From the NCBI RefSeq assembly GCF_023517795.1, contig NZ_CP082928.1, positions 4,154,001 to 4,218,000 on the forward strand: 64,000 bases of DNA. The letters run 5' to 3'. Shown here piece by piece: positions 31,837 to 40,721 of this stretch. Source of the stretch: Pseudomonas fulva (GTDB taxonomy: Bacteria > Pseudomonadota > Gammaproteobacteria > Pseudomonadales > Pseudomonadaceae). Each line of letters starts with the position of its first letter. The first letter of the stretch is position 1. The notes under the pieces are model-generated. The model ran no database searches. It was not told the origin of the DNA and saw only the letters and a list, made by a program, of their open reading frames with translations. The translations under genes were made by a program, and so were the position numbers.

Positions 31837-33415
31837 CTGGCCGCCGAGCGCGATCACGGGTATCGACCCGCTGCCGTACCACGGCCTTGTGTACACCATG
31901 CAGGGCAACCCGCAAATCATGCTCGACCCCCTGGACGGCCGGGCGTCGCTGCCTATGCCGGCGTTCTACTCGAGGTATCTGGGCGAGAACCACAGGATGG
32001 CGGACTACGCCGCGCAACAGGACGGCTACCTGTGGGACATCGGCATGCCGGACCCGCCGCCGAACCCTGAGATCGAAGCAGCAGGAGGCAAACTGCTCGG
32101 CCGTCGGATAGTGGGCGGCGGGTTGTTCCTGCCGGTGCGCCTGGGCGAGCTGACCCGCCATCTGTTCATTTCCGGCAGTGTATTCGACGGGCAGGTGCTC
32201 TTCTCGGCGCAGCCGCGCGGTGGCGTGGGCCGTACGCTTGCGCAGCTGCCGCTGGCCGACGTGCAACTCGACTGGTCGAAGGCCGCGATCGAATACGACG
32301 GTTCGCTGGCCTCAAGAATAATGCCGGAGCCATCCTACGGGCTGACTAAGTTGGACATCAGCCCGGACGGCACGCGCCACCTGTTTGGGGTAAGCCTGGC
32401 CGGCCTAGCAGATACAGCAGGCTGGGCCACCACCATGGTGGCGATCATCGAGCTGGTGCTGAGCCTGAATGACCAAGGCGAGGTAAAGGGCACGGCGACT
32501 ATCCGGCGCACCGCCGCCGAGCTGATGGGCAGTTACAGCTTCACCGTGAACAGCAGCCTGGGCCGCCTCACCAGCGTGGCGGATGGTTACCCGAGCTGTA
32601 CCTCGCATCCCGTAGTGCAGGACAGGCCAAACGAAACCAGCGGCGACAATGGCTCGCGTGGGTGGGAGAGTAAGCGCACGGGTGTGGTAATCGGCGCGGT
32701 GTATTCAGGTGATGACATTGACTTCATCACCGCCAGCTACGCCGACCAGCGAAGCGAGACGATCAGCACCACAACCGATTCGTACCAGTGGGGCAAGCCC
32801 AATGCCGAATCCGGCACTTGCGAGCCTTGGCAGCCTGGTGAAGAGCCGCCCAGGCCACCCGCGCGGCAGCGCTACACCTCGAGCTATCACTATGAACTGG
32901 TGTTCAGCTTCAAGGGCGCGAGCATCAGCACCAGCATGGATTCTGATCGGCTGGTTATGCTCACGCAGCCTTCGGGTGGTCGGGCTACCGGCACTTCGGT
33001 AACCAATGACTCGGCATCCGCGGGCCTGCAGCGCACGCTTGAAGAGGAGGTTGCGCCCGGCACGTTGCAATCGCTGGACAAGCTCAACCCTAGAAATGAT
33101 GCGGGCCTGATCTACCTGCCCGCGGCGCTGTGGGCCACGAACTACTACACCGTGAGCGCGGTGGTCCGGCGCAACTGGGTGTCGCTCGCCACGTTCGAGA
33201 GCTACACCCTGACTGGCCAGCCCGGCTACAAAACCTTCTGGGGGCCGCTGCTTACGCCGCTGGGGGTGGTGGGTGAAACCACCGAATACCCGATCCGCAC
33301 TTCTGGCAGCGGCCTGGTACCGAACTTCATCTACAACGCCGCCTATAACCCCATCACCGGCCAGGCCGTGCGCGAGTGCGACATGCCCGGGCGAACCATC
33401 GCAGGCTTCATATGA
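31826..33415 (+). CDS. Tail tip or fibre-associated protein (529 aa)
   Basis: A beta-rich protein without a recognised domain, beginning MESNWPPSAITGIDPLPY. The start at 31826 is preceded by GGAG and overlaps the previous gene. The protein is rich in Gly, Thr and Ser, as in exposed tail proteins, and has no signal peptide or membrane segment. Given the place between hub and fibre genes it may be a receptor-contacting or adaptor protein. Confidence 0.55.
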   Translation: MESNWPPSAITGIDPLPYHGLVYTMQGNPQIMLDPLDGRASLPMPAFYSRYLGENHRMADYAAQQDGYLWDIGMPDPPPNPEIEAAGGKLLGRRIVGGGLFLPVRLGELTRHLFISGSVFDGQVLFSAQPRGGVGRTLAQLPLADVQLDWSKAAIEYDGSLASRIMPEPSYGLTKLDISPDGTRHLFGVSLAGLADTAGWATTMVAIIELVLSLNDQGEVKGTATIRRTAAELMGSYSFTVNSSLGRLTSVADGYPSCTSHPVVQDRPNETSGDNGSRGWESKRTGVVIGAVYSGDDIDFITASYADQRSETISTTTDSYQWGKPNAESGTCEPWQPGEEPPRPPARQRYTSSYHYELVFSFKGASISTSMDSDRLVMLTQPSGGRATGTSVTNDSASAGLQRTLEEEVAPGTLQSLDKLNPRNDAGLIYLPAALWATNYYTVSAVVRRNWVSLATFESYTLTGQPGYKTFWGPLLTPLGVVGETTEYPIRTSGSGLVPNFIYNAAYNPITGQAVRECDMPGRTIAGFI

Positions 33416-34278
33416 AATTCGTGAACAACTGGATGCGGCCTGTAACTCTCGCCGCAGGCGTGACCGCGCTCGACCTTGATCTGGCGGATGGTGAATACCG
33501 CCTAACGCTGGCTGACGACGCCGCCGCCGCCACCCGCTGGGAGGTTGTGCAGGCAAATGTTGTCGGTGGTAGCGCGACGCTCCAGCGTGCTCAGGAAGGC
33601 ACAACTGATCAGGACTGGCCCGAGGGCAGCGTGATTTACAACGCGATCACTGCGGGTTGGCTAACCGGCATCGACACACGCGTTACAGATCTGGAGCAGT
33701 CCGGCGGCGGTGGCGGAGGCCCGGTGGTTACCCCCGACAGGCCGCAGGACGCACCGGCCTACACCGGGCAGATTCATGTTTGGGAAGGCGTGGCCAGTTA
33801 CGTCGCGCTCGCCAACAACACCCCTGAAGACTGGGCGCTTTTTGCCGGCGCCGATGGGGGGTACGGATATTCCTTAAACCCTGGTTCGCCCGGCGTTGTT
33901 TATCAGCTGCCGCGCCATGCACGAAGGATCCAGGTAACGGCAGAATTGGGAGCGCTACCTGAAGGCTTTCCATTAACGCTGGTTGTGCCCGCGTGGGAAG
34001 GGACGCCGCATGGTTGGTCGCTTGACGTCGAAGCAACTGATATCGGGCTGAGCCTGGACTTCAGCGCGCTCGGCTCGATGTTGCAATGCAGCATCTTGGA
34101 CTTCGGAACCGGTACGACAGCCACTGTCGCCGGAACCGTGCTGATCCTCCGAAACAGCCAGCCGATTTCGATCTCGATAAGGGAAGCCGCATCTTACGTG
34201 GAAGGCGCTTACTGCAGCCTTGAACTCCGTTCCCACACCATCCCTACCATCAGCTTTCTACCTGTGCCTGAGGAGTAG
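33412..34278 (+). CDS. Tail fibre adaptor-like protein (288 aa)
   Basis: The N-terminal 100 residues (NNWMRPVTLAAGVTALDLDL, VGGSATLQRAQEGTTDQDWP, AGWLTGIDTRVTDLEQ) form a small beta-domain common at the base of phage fibres. A glycine run (GGGGGG, about residues 103-108) then acts as a hinge, followed by a beta-sandwich-like C-terminus. Start at 33412 overlaps the preceding stop as ATGA. Confidence 0.58.
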   Translation: MKFVNNWMRPVTLAAGVTALDLDLADGEYRLTLADDAAAATRWEVVQANVVGGSATLQRAQEGTTDQDWPEGSVIYNAITAGWLTGIDTRVTDLEQSGGGGGGPVVTPDRPQDAPAYTGQIHVWEGVASYVALANNTPEDWALFAGADGGYGYSLNPGSPGVVYQLPRHARRIQVTAELGALPEGFPLTLVVPAWEGTPHGWSLDVEATDIGLSLDFSALGSMLQCSILDFGTGTTATVAGTVLILRNSQPISISIREAASYVEGAYCSLELRSHTIPTISFLPVPEE

Positions 34279-34284
34279 CCAGCC

Positions 34285-34863
34285 ATGCAGCCGGCCTGCC
34301 TAGACCTGCCCGTGACAAAAGGCGCCACGCTGCGCAAACCGCTGCTGCTGATGCAGCCCACCTACACCTACCGGCCGATCACGGCCATTGCACAGAGCGC
34401 ACCGCTGCGCCTCACGGTGCCAGAGCACGGCCTGCCGGGTGACTGGCCGACATGGATTGAAGGCAGCAACTGGTCTGCCCTGAATCGCGACAAGGGCCGC
34501 GAGGGTTTCCGGATCGCCAAGCGCGTGGACGCGGACACCCTCGACTACAACGACCTCAACGGCCTGGGCCAGCGCGCCCAGGGCGGCACGCTGGTGTATC
34601 AGCTGCCCGTTGACCTGGCCGGATGCCGCGCCGTGCTGCTGATCACGCCTGATGCTGGCCAGCCGATCGAGCTGACCACCGAGAACGGCGGCCTGGCCAT
34701 CGCCGGCCTGGGCCGCCTGCTGCTGGAGATGACAGCCGCGCAAACCGCTGCCATCGACTGGGCAGAGGCGCGCTACAACCTGGACATCACCTTCACCGAC
34801 GGCAGCGTGCAGCGGTGGCTCCAGGGCAAGGTGACCGTTAACGGAGGCTGCTGCCATGGCTGA
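34285..34863 (+). CDS. Tail protein with E1-FCCH-like fold
   Basis: A protein of 192 residues. The segment LRLTVPEHGLPGDWPTWIEG followed by RIAKRVDADTLDYNDLNG fits the pattern of the small beta-barrel (FCCH-like) found in many phage tail proteins, where HGLP and VDADT are characteristic. The rest is a beta-domain with LPVDLAGCRAVLLITPDAG. It probably decorates the tail tip. The next gene overlaps its end by eight bases. Confidence 0.6.
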   Translation: MQPACLDLPVTKGATLRKPLLLMQPTYTYRPITAIAQSAPLRLTVPEHGLPGDWPTWIEGSNWSALNRDKGREGFRIAKRVDADTLDYNDLNGLGQRAQGGTLVYQLPVDLAGCRAVLLITPDAGQPIELTTENGGLAIAGLGRLLLEMTAAQTAAIDWAEARYNLDITFTDGSVQRWLQGKVTVNGGCCHG

Positions 34864-35077
34864 CGCACCGACTGTGCTGGTCGACGCCGCGCCGTTCGTG
34901 CTGGTGGTCGAGCCGCAGCAGGTGGCGGGCGTGGTGGTGGCCAGTGGGGAGCAGGGGCCGCCGGGGCGTGACGGCTTGGACGGCGCGGAGGTCAGCGCTT
35001 CAGCAGATAACCAAATACAGAAATTGCCCGACGGGCTATACGTCCAGCCTTTGAGCTGGGAAACCGCTGATTGGTAG
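34856..35077 (+). CDS. Small tail protein with collagen-like triplets
   Basis: A 73-residue protein. A Val-rich N-terminus (VLVDAAPFVLVVEPQQVAGVVV) is followed by four Gly-x-y triplets (GEQGPPGRDGLDG), a collagen-like motif often used for trimerisation in phage fibres, then a short end LYVQPLSWETADW. The repeat is short, so it is more a hinge than a rod. Confidence 0.6.
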   Translation: MADAPTVLVDAAPFVLVVEPQQVAGVVVASGEQGPPGRDGLDGAEVSASADNQIQKLPDGLYVQPLSWETADW

Positions 35078-35088
35078 GAGAGAGAACC

Positions 35089-35688
35089 ATGGCTCAGCTG
35101 AAGTTTTTCAAGGTAACCGCGCTGCCCGGCGAGGGGCAATGGGAGCCGAACGCACTCTACTTCCTCGAGCGCGATGTGCAGGGGATGCTCATCGCTGAAA
35201 GCATCATCACAAACCAGGCGGGTGAACCGCGCGGTATGGGAAATTCCGATATCACGAGCATGCTGATTTCGGCAGCCCTACAGGATTTTGCACAAAGCTC
35301 CCAGGCTCTGCGCATGGCCGCCGACATCGCACAGCGTGACGCGATTGCCCGTTCTGATCCGCAAATCAACAAGCTGATCCTCGTGGCCGATGCCATCGCA
35401 GATGAATCGGTGGAGCGGGGCGCTGCCCTGTACTTCTACGATGTGTCCGAAGACACCTTCACAAAGGTGGCCGAGTACGAGTCGATTGACATCGAGTTCA
35501 CCTGGTCCAGCATCAAAGGCGGGCCAACCAGCACGCCCGCGCAATTGGACGATGCGGCAGACAAGGCGCATGTCCACGCCAACAAGGGCGTGCTCGACCA
35601 ACTCAGCGAGAACGCCAGCCAGCAGCTGACCTTCCGCGGTGCAGCCATCGGCGGCGGCTCCATGGAATGGGCGACGGTGAACTGGTAA
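35089..35688 (+). CDS. Tail fibre protein, N-terminal paralogue 1
   Basis: A protein of 199 residues. It starts AQLKFFKVTALPGEGQWEPN, close to the start of the next gene product, suggesting that both attach to the same tail position. The C-terminal half includes the DKAHVHANKGVLDQLSENA pattern found in many fibre proteins. GAGAGA lies before the ATG. It is probably a shaft or adaptor for the next fibre. Confidence 0.65.
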   Translation: MAQLKFFKVTALPGEGQWEPNALYFLERDVQGMLIAESIITNQAGEPRGMGNSDITSMLISAALQDFAQSSQALRMAADIAQRDAIARSDPQINKLILVADAIADESVERGAALYFYDVSEDTFTKVAEYESIDIEFTWSSIKGGPTSTPAQLDDAADKAHVHANKGVLDQLSENASQQLTFRGAAIGGGSMEWATVNW

Positions 35689-35698
35689 GGGGAACGGC

Positions 35699-36730
35699 AT
35701 GGCCGAGTTGAAGCTTTACAAAGTCGTATCAGCTCTGCCTCAGACCCTGGAGGCGGACTCGATCTATCTGGTCCGCGCCGGGGATGGCTTCGATCTGTAC
35801 ACCACCAACCATGGCGGCACGATCATCAGCTACAAGGCCAACTACCAACCGAAGCACGCCAACCTGACCTCGCTGGCGGGGCTGACGGGGTCGGCGAACA
35901 AGATGTTCTACTTCACGGCCGAGAGCGCTATGGCGCTTGCCGACCTCACGGTGTTCGGGCGGCTGCTCAACGCGGCGGCGGATGCGCCGGCTGCACGCTC
36001 CACCCTGGGCCTGGGAACGGCTGCAATTCGAAACGTGGGCACCGGTGGTTTTGATCTGGTAGAGCGCCAGGCCCTAGGAACCGCAGCGTACTTGCCTGTA
36101 CAGGCAGGTAGATTCGTTTCCAGCCTCACTCAAACTGCCGTCGCGTTGGAGGGCTCTTTCGGCTTCGGAGGCCAGCCCGGCTTCATGGGTACCAACCCAA
36201 CCATGGAGACCATCTTAGAGAACCACGGTATCTCGAAGATGCTCAGGATCGAAGACAACACCGTCGGGTATTACTCCTACTGCCCACTGTTACATGCCGG
36301 CGGCTCTGATACCTGGTGGCAGTTGCAAGTGCACTATCTCACCGGCGCTGTGCAAGTTGCTTACGGGATCAACAAGACCCGCAATGGCCGTGTGCAGGTG
36401 ATCACTGAAATCAGCGAGGAGTTTGGAACCAACGCCAACGGCGATTTCTGGCGCTTCACTGATGGCCGCCTGGAGATGATCAGGCCCGTGACCATTTCCG
36501 CGACTGCAGGAGCCTATGGTGAGACTAACGTCCAGCTCCCTGCGGTGAGGTCGTCGGCCTACCGGGCGGTCATCCTTGCCACGGTGGCGGGCGTCGGCAG
36601 CAGCGAAAGCTATGACGTGCTGAAGCTGCAGGCTGACTTCCTCGCTGGGGATACCGTCAAGTTGCGTTGGAAGTTCTCGGTAACCCAGAGCTATGTCGTC
36701 TGGATCTCAGTAAAAGGACGCTGGAAATGA
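35699..36730 (+). CDS. Tail fibre protein, receptor-binding candidate
   Basis: A protein of 343 residues, the last large tail gene and therefore the likely host-recognition fibre. The N-terminus (AELKLYKVVSALPQTLEADSIYLVR) parallels the preceding gene. The middle has fibre-type repeats (LLNAAADAPAARSTLGLGTAA) and the C-terminus is a beta-rich tip domain. The next gene overlaps its end by four bases. Which receptor it binds cannot be judged. Confidence 0.68.
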   Translation: MAELKLYKVVSALPQTLEADSIYLVRAGDGFDLYTTNHGGTIISYKANYQPKHANLTSLAGLTGSANKMFYFTAESAMALADLTVFGRLLNAAADAPAARSTLGLGTAAIRNVGTGGFDLVERQALGTAAYLPVQAGRFVSSLTQTAVALEGSFGFGGQPGFMGTNPTMETILENHGISKMLRIEDNTVGYYSYCPLLHAGGSDTWWQLQVHYLTGAVQVAYGINKTRNGRVQVITEISEEFGTNANGDFWRFTDGRLEMIRPVTISATAGAYGETNVQLPAVRSSAYRAVILATVAGVGSSESYDVLKLQADFLAGDTVKLRWKFSVTQSYVVWISVKGRWK

Positions 36731-37074
36731 TTATCCACCTATCACCTGTCCGCAGTGATGAGGCGTTGCCGACCCTGTCGGTGGCCGGGGACGTGCTGAC
36801 GTTGAACGGGGAGGCCTTTGACTTCAGCCCGCTGCCCGAGGGTGCGAGCTTGCCTGCAGTCGCAGTGGGCTCTGGCTGGTTTGTTGGTGAGGTTGAGCGG
36901 CATGCTGGAGAGCTGCACGTCACGCTGAAGCTTCCGCATGGGCGCAGTCCGTCGCGGGCGGTGGCTTTTCCCGACGCGCTGGTGGCCTCTGATGGAGGTC
37001 CGATCGCGCTGCCGTTCGACCCGGCCGTCGATGACGAGCAGGGCAGCACTCAGGAGGTTGCCAATGGGCATTGA
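36727..37074 (+). CDS. Small fibre-associated protein (115 aa)
   Basis: An unrecognised 115-residue protein with a beta-rich pattern (LPTLSVAGDVLTLNGEAFDF, GSGWFVGEVERHAGELHVTL). Similar small proteins with this start and tryptophan-glycine core lie after fibre genes in many Pseudomonas phages, as I recall, perhaps as fibre chaperones. It is coupled to both neighbours by overlaps. Confidence 0.55.
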   Translation: MIIHLSPVRSDEALPTLSVAGDVLTLNGEAFDFSPLPEGASLPAVAVGSGWFVGEVERHAGELHVTLKLPHGRSPSRAVAFPDALVASDGGPIALPFDPAVDDEQGSTQEVANGH

Positions 37075-37396
37075 TTTTTCACAGGTGGTCACCTCCGAGG
37101 ATAAGGCTTATGCCGCTGCTGAGGCTGAGCGTTCTGCATTCAAAGTCGAGCGCGCGGCGCAGGTGCGTCGTATCTCTGTGACGACTGAAGCTGGGCGGTG
37201 CTTCGATGGTGACGAGATCAGCCAGGGCCGTATGGCTCGCGCCATTCTTGCGCTCGATGCAACAGGGCCTGGGGCGACTGTGCGCTGGGTGCTGCACGAC
37301 AACACTGCCGTCGACGTCGGTGCGCCTGAGCTGCGAGAAGCGCTCGCGCTCGCCGGCCAGGCGCAGGCCGATCTATGGGTGCAGCCGCAAGGCTGA
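37064..37396 (+). CDS. Small tail-fibre-region protein (DUF4376-like)
   Basis: A protein of 110 residues from ATG 37064, with GGAGG before it. The helical start (SEDKAYAAAEAERSAFKVERAAQVRRISV) and ISQGRMARAILALDATG pattern match proteins annotated as DUF4376 or tail fibre assembly in related phages, as I recall. It overlaps the preceding gene by eleven bases. It likely helps fold or attach the fibre. Confidence 0.58.
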   Translation: MGIDFSQVVTSEDKAYAAAEAERSAFKVERAAQVRRISVTTEAGRCFDGDEISQGRMARAILALDATGPGATVRWVLHDNTAVDVGAPELREALALAGQAQADLWVQPQG

Positions 37397-37458
37397 TCAC
37401 CGTCCATTTCAAAGCAGCCCGCCACCGTGCGGGCTTTTTCATGCCTGGAGAAAACCCT

Positions 37459-38001
37459 ATGGCTCGACTCACTGCAAAAGAAGCGGGCGGCGCGAACGTG
37501 CTCGCCTTTCTGGATATGCTCGCCTGGAGCGAGGGCACTGACCACCCTAATCAGCGCAGTAACGATGACGGTTACGATGTACTCGTCGGCGGCCAGCTGT
37601 TCACAGACTACAGCAAGCACCCGCGCATCTCGGTATCGCTGCCGCGCTACGGCATCAAGTCCACCGCTGCCGGCCGCTACCAGTTCCTGGCCCGCACCTG
37701 GGACGCGATCGTCACGAACTACGGCTTTATCGGCCGCTTCATCCCGCGCGCCCAGGATCTGGCTGCCGTGAAGCTGCTCACCGAATGCGGCGCGCTGCCA
37801 CACATCAAGGCCGGCCGCATCAAGGAAGCCATCGCCGCTGCGGCGCCGATCTGGGCCAGCCTACCTGGCGCTGGCTACGGCCAGCGCGAGCACAAACTGG
37901 CCAGCTTGCTGAAGATCTATGCCGACGAACGCACCGCTGAGCCCTGCGACCAGGGCGACCTGCTGGCCATGTTCACCGCGTGTGGTGGGGTGGTCGCATG
38001 A
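37459..38001 (+). CDS. Endolysin, lambda R-type lytic transglycosylase
   Basis: A muralytic enzyme of 180 residues that cleaves the glycan strands of peptidoglycan at lysis. The start of the domain FLDMLAWSEGTDHP carries catalytic Glu25, followed by DGYDVLVGGQLFTDYSKHPR, STAAGRYQFLARTWD and IWASLPGAGYGQREHKL, all closely parallel to lambda R. No signal peptide or SAR anchor is visible, so it depends on the holins. The stop overlaps the Rz-like start as ATGA. Confidence 0.95.
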   Translation: MARLTAKEAGGANVLAFLDMLAWSEGTDHPNQRSNDDGYDVLVGGQLFTDYSKHPRISVSLPRYGIKSTAAGRYQFLARTWDAIVTNYGFIGRFIPRAQDLAAVKLLTECGALPHIKAGRIKEAIAAAAPIWASLPGAGYGQREHKLASLLKIYADERTAEPCDQGDLLAMFTACGGVVA

Positions 38002-38468
38002 TCCCGGTCCAGTACCAGCTGGTCGCCAAGACGGTCGGCGTGCTGCTGCTCATGGCCGCCGCTGCCGGTGTCGTGTGGTGGGGCATGGCTCCGCGTATCG
38101 CTATCGAGGATCAGCGAGCGGGCAGGGCAGAGCAGCAGCTGGCCGATGCCCAGGCCATGATCGAGCTGCAGGCCGGCGTTCTCGCCCAGCAGCACCACCA
38201 GCTCGGCCAGCTCGCCGACGTCGACCGCCGCATCCAGCAGCTTGGCCAGACCATCAACCGCAACCAGGCCGCGCAGTCGGCTGCCCTCGAGGAGCTCAAA
38301 CGCAATGATCAAGCCGTGGCTGTATATCTGTCTGGTGCTGTCCCTGGCGCTGTTGGCCAGCTGTACGCGCGACCCGAAACCACCGACCCCGCCGCCTACC
38401 GCGGCACGCATGGAGTGCAGCCTGGTACCGTGCCGGCTGCCGGGCCGCCAGGCGCTGGTGGTGAATGA
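37998..38468 (+). CDS. Inner-membrane spanin (Rz-like)
   Basis: A 156-residue type II membrane protein: an N-terminal helix (LVAKTVGVLLLMAAAAGVVWWG) and a long periplasmic coiled coil rich in Gln, Ala and Leu (about residues 35-110), then a proline-rich end. With the outer-membrane lipoprotein encoded inside its gene it would fuse the two membranes in the last step of lysis. Start is coupled to the endolysin stop. Confidence 0.88.
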   Translation: MIPVQYQLVAKTVGVLLLMAAAAGVVWWGMAPRIAIEDQRAGRAEQQLADAQAMIELQAGVLAQQHHQLGQLADVDRRIQQLGQTINRNQAAQSAALEELKRNDQAVAVYLSGAVPGAVGQLYARPETTDPAAYRGTHGVQPGTVPAAGPPGAGGE

Positions 38469-38571
38469 CGACTGGCGGCGCGCCGTCGACGAGCTGGAGT
38501 ACGAGCTGGGGCAATGCAGCACCCAGGTGATTGCGTGCATCGAGCGTCAGGCCGCGCAGCGGCCTAAGTGA
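38305..38571 (+). CDS. Outer-membrane spanin lipoprotein (Rz1-like)
   Basis: An 88-residue lipoprotein starting inside the Rz gene in another frame and running 103 bases past its end. The signal peptide is PWLYICLVLSLALLAS followed by the lipobox cysteine at residue 20 (LLASC). Next come TRDPKPPTPPP (proline-rich, as in Rz1) and a charged C-terminus. GAGG lies before the ATG. The nested layout is a strong sign of the Rz/Rz1 pair. Confidence 0.88.
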   Translation: MIKPWLYICLVLSLALLASCTRDPKPPTPPPTAARMECSLVPCRLPGRQALVVNDDWRRAVDELEYELGQCSTQVIACIERQAAQRPK

Positions 38572-38689
38572 AAGAGAGGCGCCGAGCCCAGGTGCGTCAA
38601 CACCCAGGCTCGACACCTGACCCGCAGAACGTCCCTGCAAGCCAAGCCATGGCCTCCGCCTCGTGCACGAAGCGCGGCGAGCCTAGCAC

Positions 38690-38705
38690 CTGTTTATCTA
38701 TACAG
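38690..38705 (+). promoter_or_regulatory. LexA box before adenine methylase gene
   Basis: CTGTTTATCTATACAG keeps CTG-N10-CAG and differs from CTGTATATATATACAG at two positions. It lies 16 bases before the ATG at 38722, where a LexA dimer would block transcription, so the following gene may be SOS-induced. Confidence 0.72.
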
Positions 38706-38721
38706 TAAAGGTTTGCACCTA

Positions 38722-39515
38722 ATGACCAGCCCTATCATCCCTTGGATGGGCGGCAAGCGCCGTCTTGCCGATCGCCTTATCCCTCTGTTCCCGCCCCACG
38801 AATGCTACGTCGAAGTGTTCGCCGGTGGCGCGGCCTTGTTCTTCATGCGCCCTCAACCGGCCCCGGTCGAGGTGCTGAACGACATCAATGGCGACCTGGT
38901 GTCGCTGTATCGCGTTGTCCAAAACCACCTCGAGGAATTCGTACGCCAGTTCAAATGGGCGCTGACCAGTCGCCAGCTATTCGAGTGGCACAAGCTCGCC
39001 CGGCCGGAGACGCTGACCGACATCCAGCGCGCCGCGCGCTTCTTCTACCTGCAGCACAACGCCTTCGGCGGCAAGGTGTCCGGGCAGACGTTCGGCACGG
39101 CCACCACCGCCCCAGGCTTCAGCGTGATGCGCATCGAGGAGAATCTCACGGCGGCCTGGCAGCGCCTGGCCGGCACCTACGTCGAGAACCTGGGCTGGCT
39201 TGAATGCGCCGAGCGCTACGACCGCGCTCACACCTTTCACTACATGGATCCGCCGTACTGGAAAACCGAGGGCTACGGCGTGGCTTCCCGTTCGAGGAGT
39301 ACGAGCGGATGGCCGACTTCATGCGGCGCTGCAAGGGGAAGGTGATGGTGAGCATCAACGATCATCCCGACATCCGCCGGGCGTTCGAGGGCTTTCACAT
39401 GGAGCAGCTGGATATTCGGTATAGCTGTACGAACCAGCGGCAGGGGCTGGCCGAGAAGACCGGCGAGCTGGTGATCATGAACTGGGAGCCGGCGGCCTTG
39501 CAGGGGTTGTTCTAG
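38722..39515 (+). pseudogene. Dam-type DNA adenine methylase, frameshifted
   Basis: A D12-class adenine methyltransferase. The AdoMet motif PWMGGKRRLADRL (residues 7-19), FAGGAALFF and the catalytic MDPPYWKTEGYG are present in the first frame (38722 to stop 39345). At about 39281-39285 the expected GYGV-x-FPFEEYERMADF continues in the +2-frame reading (to 39515), so one base appears to be missing. The C-terminal third (CKGKVMVSINDHPDIRRAF, EKTGELVIMNWEP) is intact in that frame. Without correction the protein ends with about 20 wrong residues and probably lacks activity. A sequencing error would give the same picture. Confidence 0.82.
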
Positions 39516-39638
39516 ATTGAAAATCAGCGGCCACTACTCAAGGGGCAGAGGCTCGGGTCATGCCTGAATCGCTTAGGTTCATCGACCTTTTTGTAATCCA
39601 ATAAACCATTTATCATGAATGCTTCGTAAGGAGGCGTT

Positions 39639-40721
39639 ATGAGAAAGGTTTCTAAGGCGTCACTGGATTGGGCGCGTCGAGCGATTCGCTCGGATAGAGC
39701 CCGCCGCTCTCGGCAAGCGGGGGTTAGGCGTAGTAGACGTTACAGGAAGCAAAGGTATCGAAAGTTTTCGAGCATCCGGCTTCGTCTCCCATCCATTATC
39801 AGTCTTTCTGAGGGGGAGTTCCGTAGCCAAGTTATCCAATTCATTCGCAAAATGAAAGATCGGGTAGCATCTCCCGAAGTTTCCAATGTGATCATCGATT
39901 TTTCAAGAATAACTATGCTGCATCCTTGCGGTACGCTTTTATTTGTTGCTGAGCTAGAAAGGCTTTTCGAATCGCCTTTTGCTCAAAAAAAACTGAGCGC
40001 TATTTATCCTGTTGATCGCAACGTTGAACAAATGTTTCAGCACATAAAGTTGCTTGAGCGATTAGGGTTGCCACCGAGGATAAGTGAGATTAATGCGAGT
40101 AATGTTTTGCCCTGGCTGTACGCGTCTGGGCACGAAGGCGATTTAGATTCAATTGCTGAAAAACTGCCGAAGATATTGACCGAAGGCGGGAATATGGAGA
40201 TACGGCTCGCTCTAATGAGCGGAATGGCAGAGGCGGTTGCGAACTCCTCAGAGCATGCTTATTTGAAGCAGTCGAAAACTCCAGTGCCAGGATCTGTTCC
40301 TCTGAAATGGTGGCTGTTTGCACGGCAATCAGGCGATGACGTTTCTGTTGTGATCTGTGACCTTGGCTTAGGAATACCTGGAACATTAGAGGCTAACTGG
40401 CGTGAGGAGTTAGGATCCTTATTGAAAACTAGGTCAGGTTTAAAGCGTAAAGATCATAAAATGATTGAGCTTGCCCTTACGGTAGGTAAAACCAGCACAA
40501 ATAAAGTAAATCGCGGTAAAGGTCTCAAGGATATCTTGAAGGTTGTGAGAGATAAAAAGGTAGGGGAGATATGTATTTTCAGTAATCGAGGCGTCTACTC
40601 TCTAGATAGCCCTAATGATTCCCTGGTTTCGCGTGACGAGCGAAACAGTATTAATGGAACTATTGTTCAGTGGAAGATTCCAATCGAAGCCCTTGGGTTC
40701 GAGGTCTCTGAGAGATTATGA
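39639..40721 (+). CDS. STAS-like region fused to GHKL (HATPase) domain, cassette gene 1
   Basis: A protein of 360 residues. Residues 1-45 are extremely basic (Arg/Lys-rich, Tyr-interrupted). A STAS-like strand-helix unit (NVIIDFSRITMLHPCGTLLF, 83-102) follows. The C-terminal half is an ATP-binding GHKL domain: N-box GMAEAVANSSEH (195-206, Glu198, Asn202, His206), G1 DLGLGIP (241-247) and G2 NRGKGL (291-296). There is no phospho-acceptor His domain, so it resembles RsbW/SpoIIAB-type kinases or GHKL ATPases more than sensor kinases. GGAGG precedes the ATG. The DNA is markedly AT-richer than the phage. It overlaps gene 2 as ATGA. Function unknown. Confidence 0.8.
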   Translation: MRKVSKASLDWARRAIRSDRARRSRQAGVRRSRRYRKQRYRKFSSIRLRLPSIISLSEGEFRSQVIQFIRKMKDRVASPEVSNVIIDFSRITMLHPCGTLLFVAELERLFESPFAQKKLSAIYPVDRNVEQMFQHIKLLERLGLPPRISEINASNVLPWLYASGHEGDLDSIAEKLPKILTEGGNMEIRLALMSGMAEAVANSSEHAYLKQSKTPVPGSVPLKWWLFARQSGDDVSVVICDLGLGIPGTLEANWREELGSLLKTRSGLKRKDHKMIELALTVGKTSTNKVNRGKGLKDILKVVRDKKVGEICIFSNRGVYSLDSPNDSLVSRDERNSINGTIVQWKIPIEALGFEVSERL

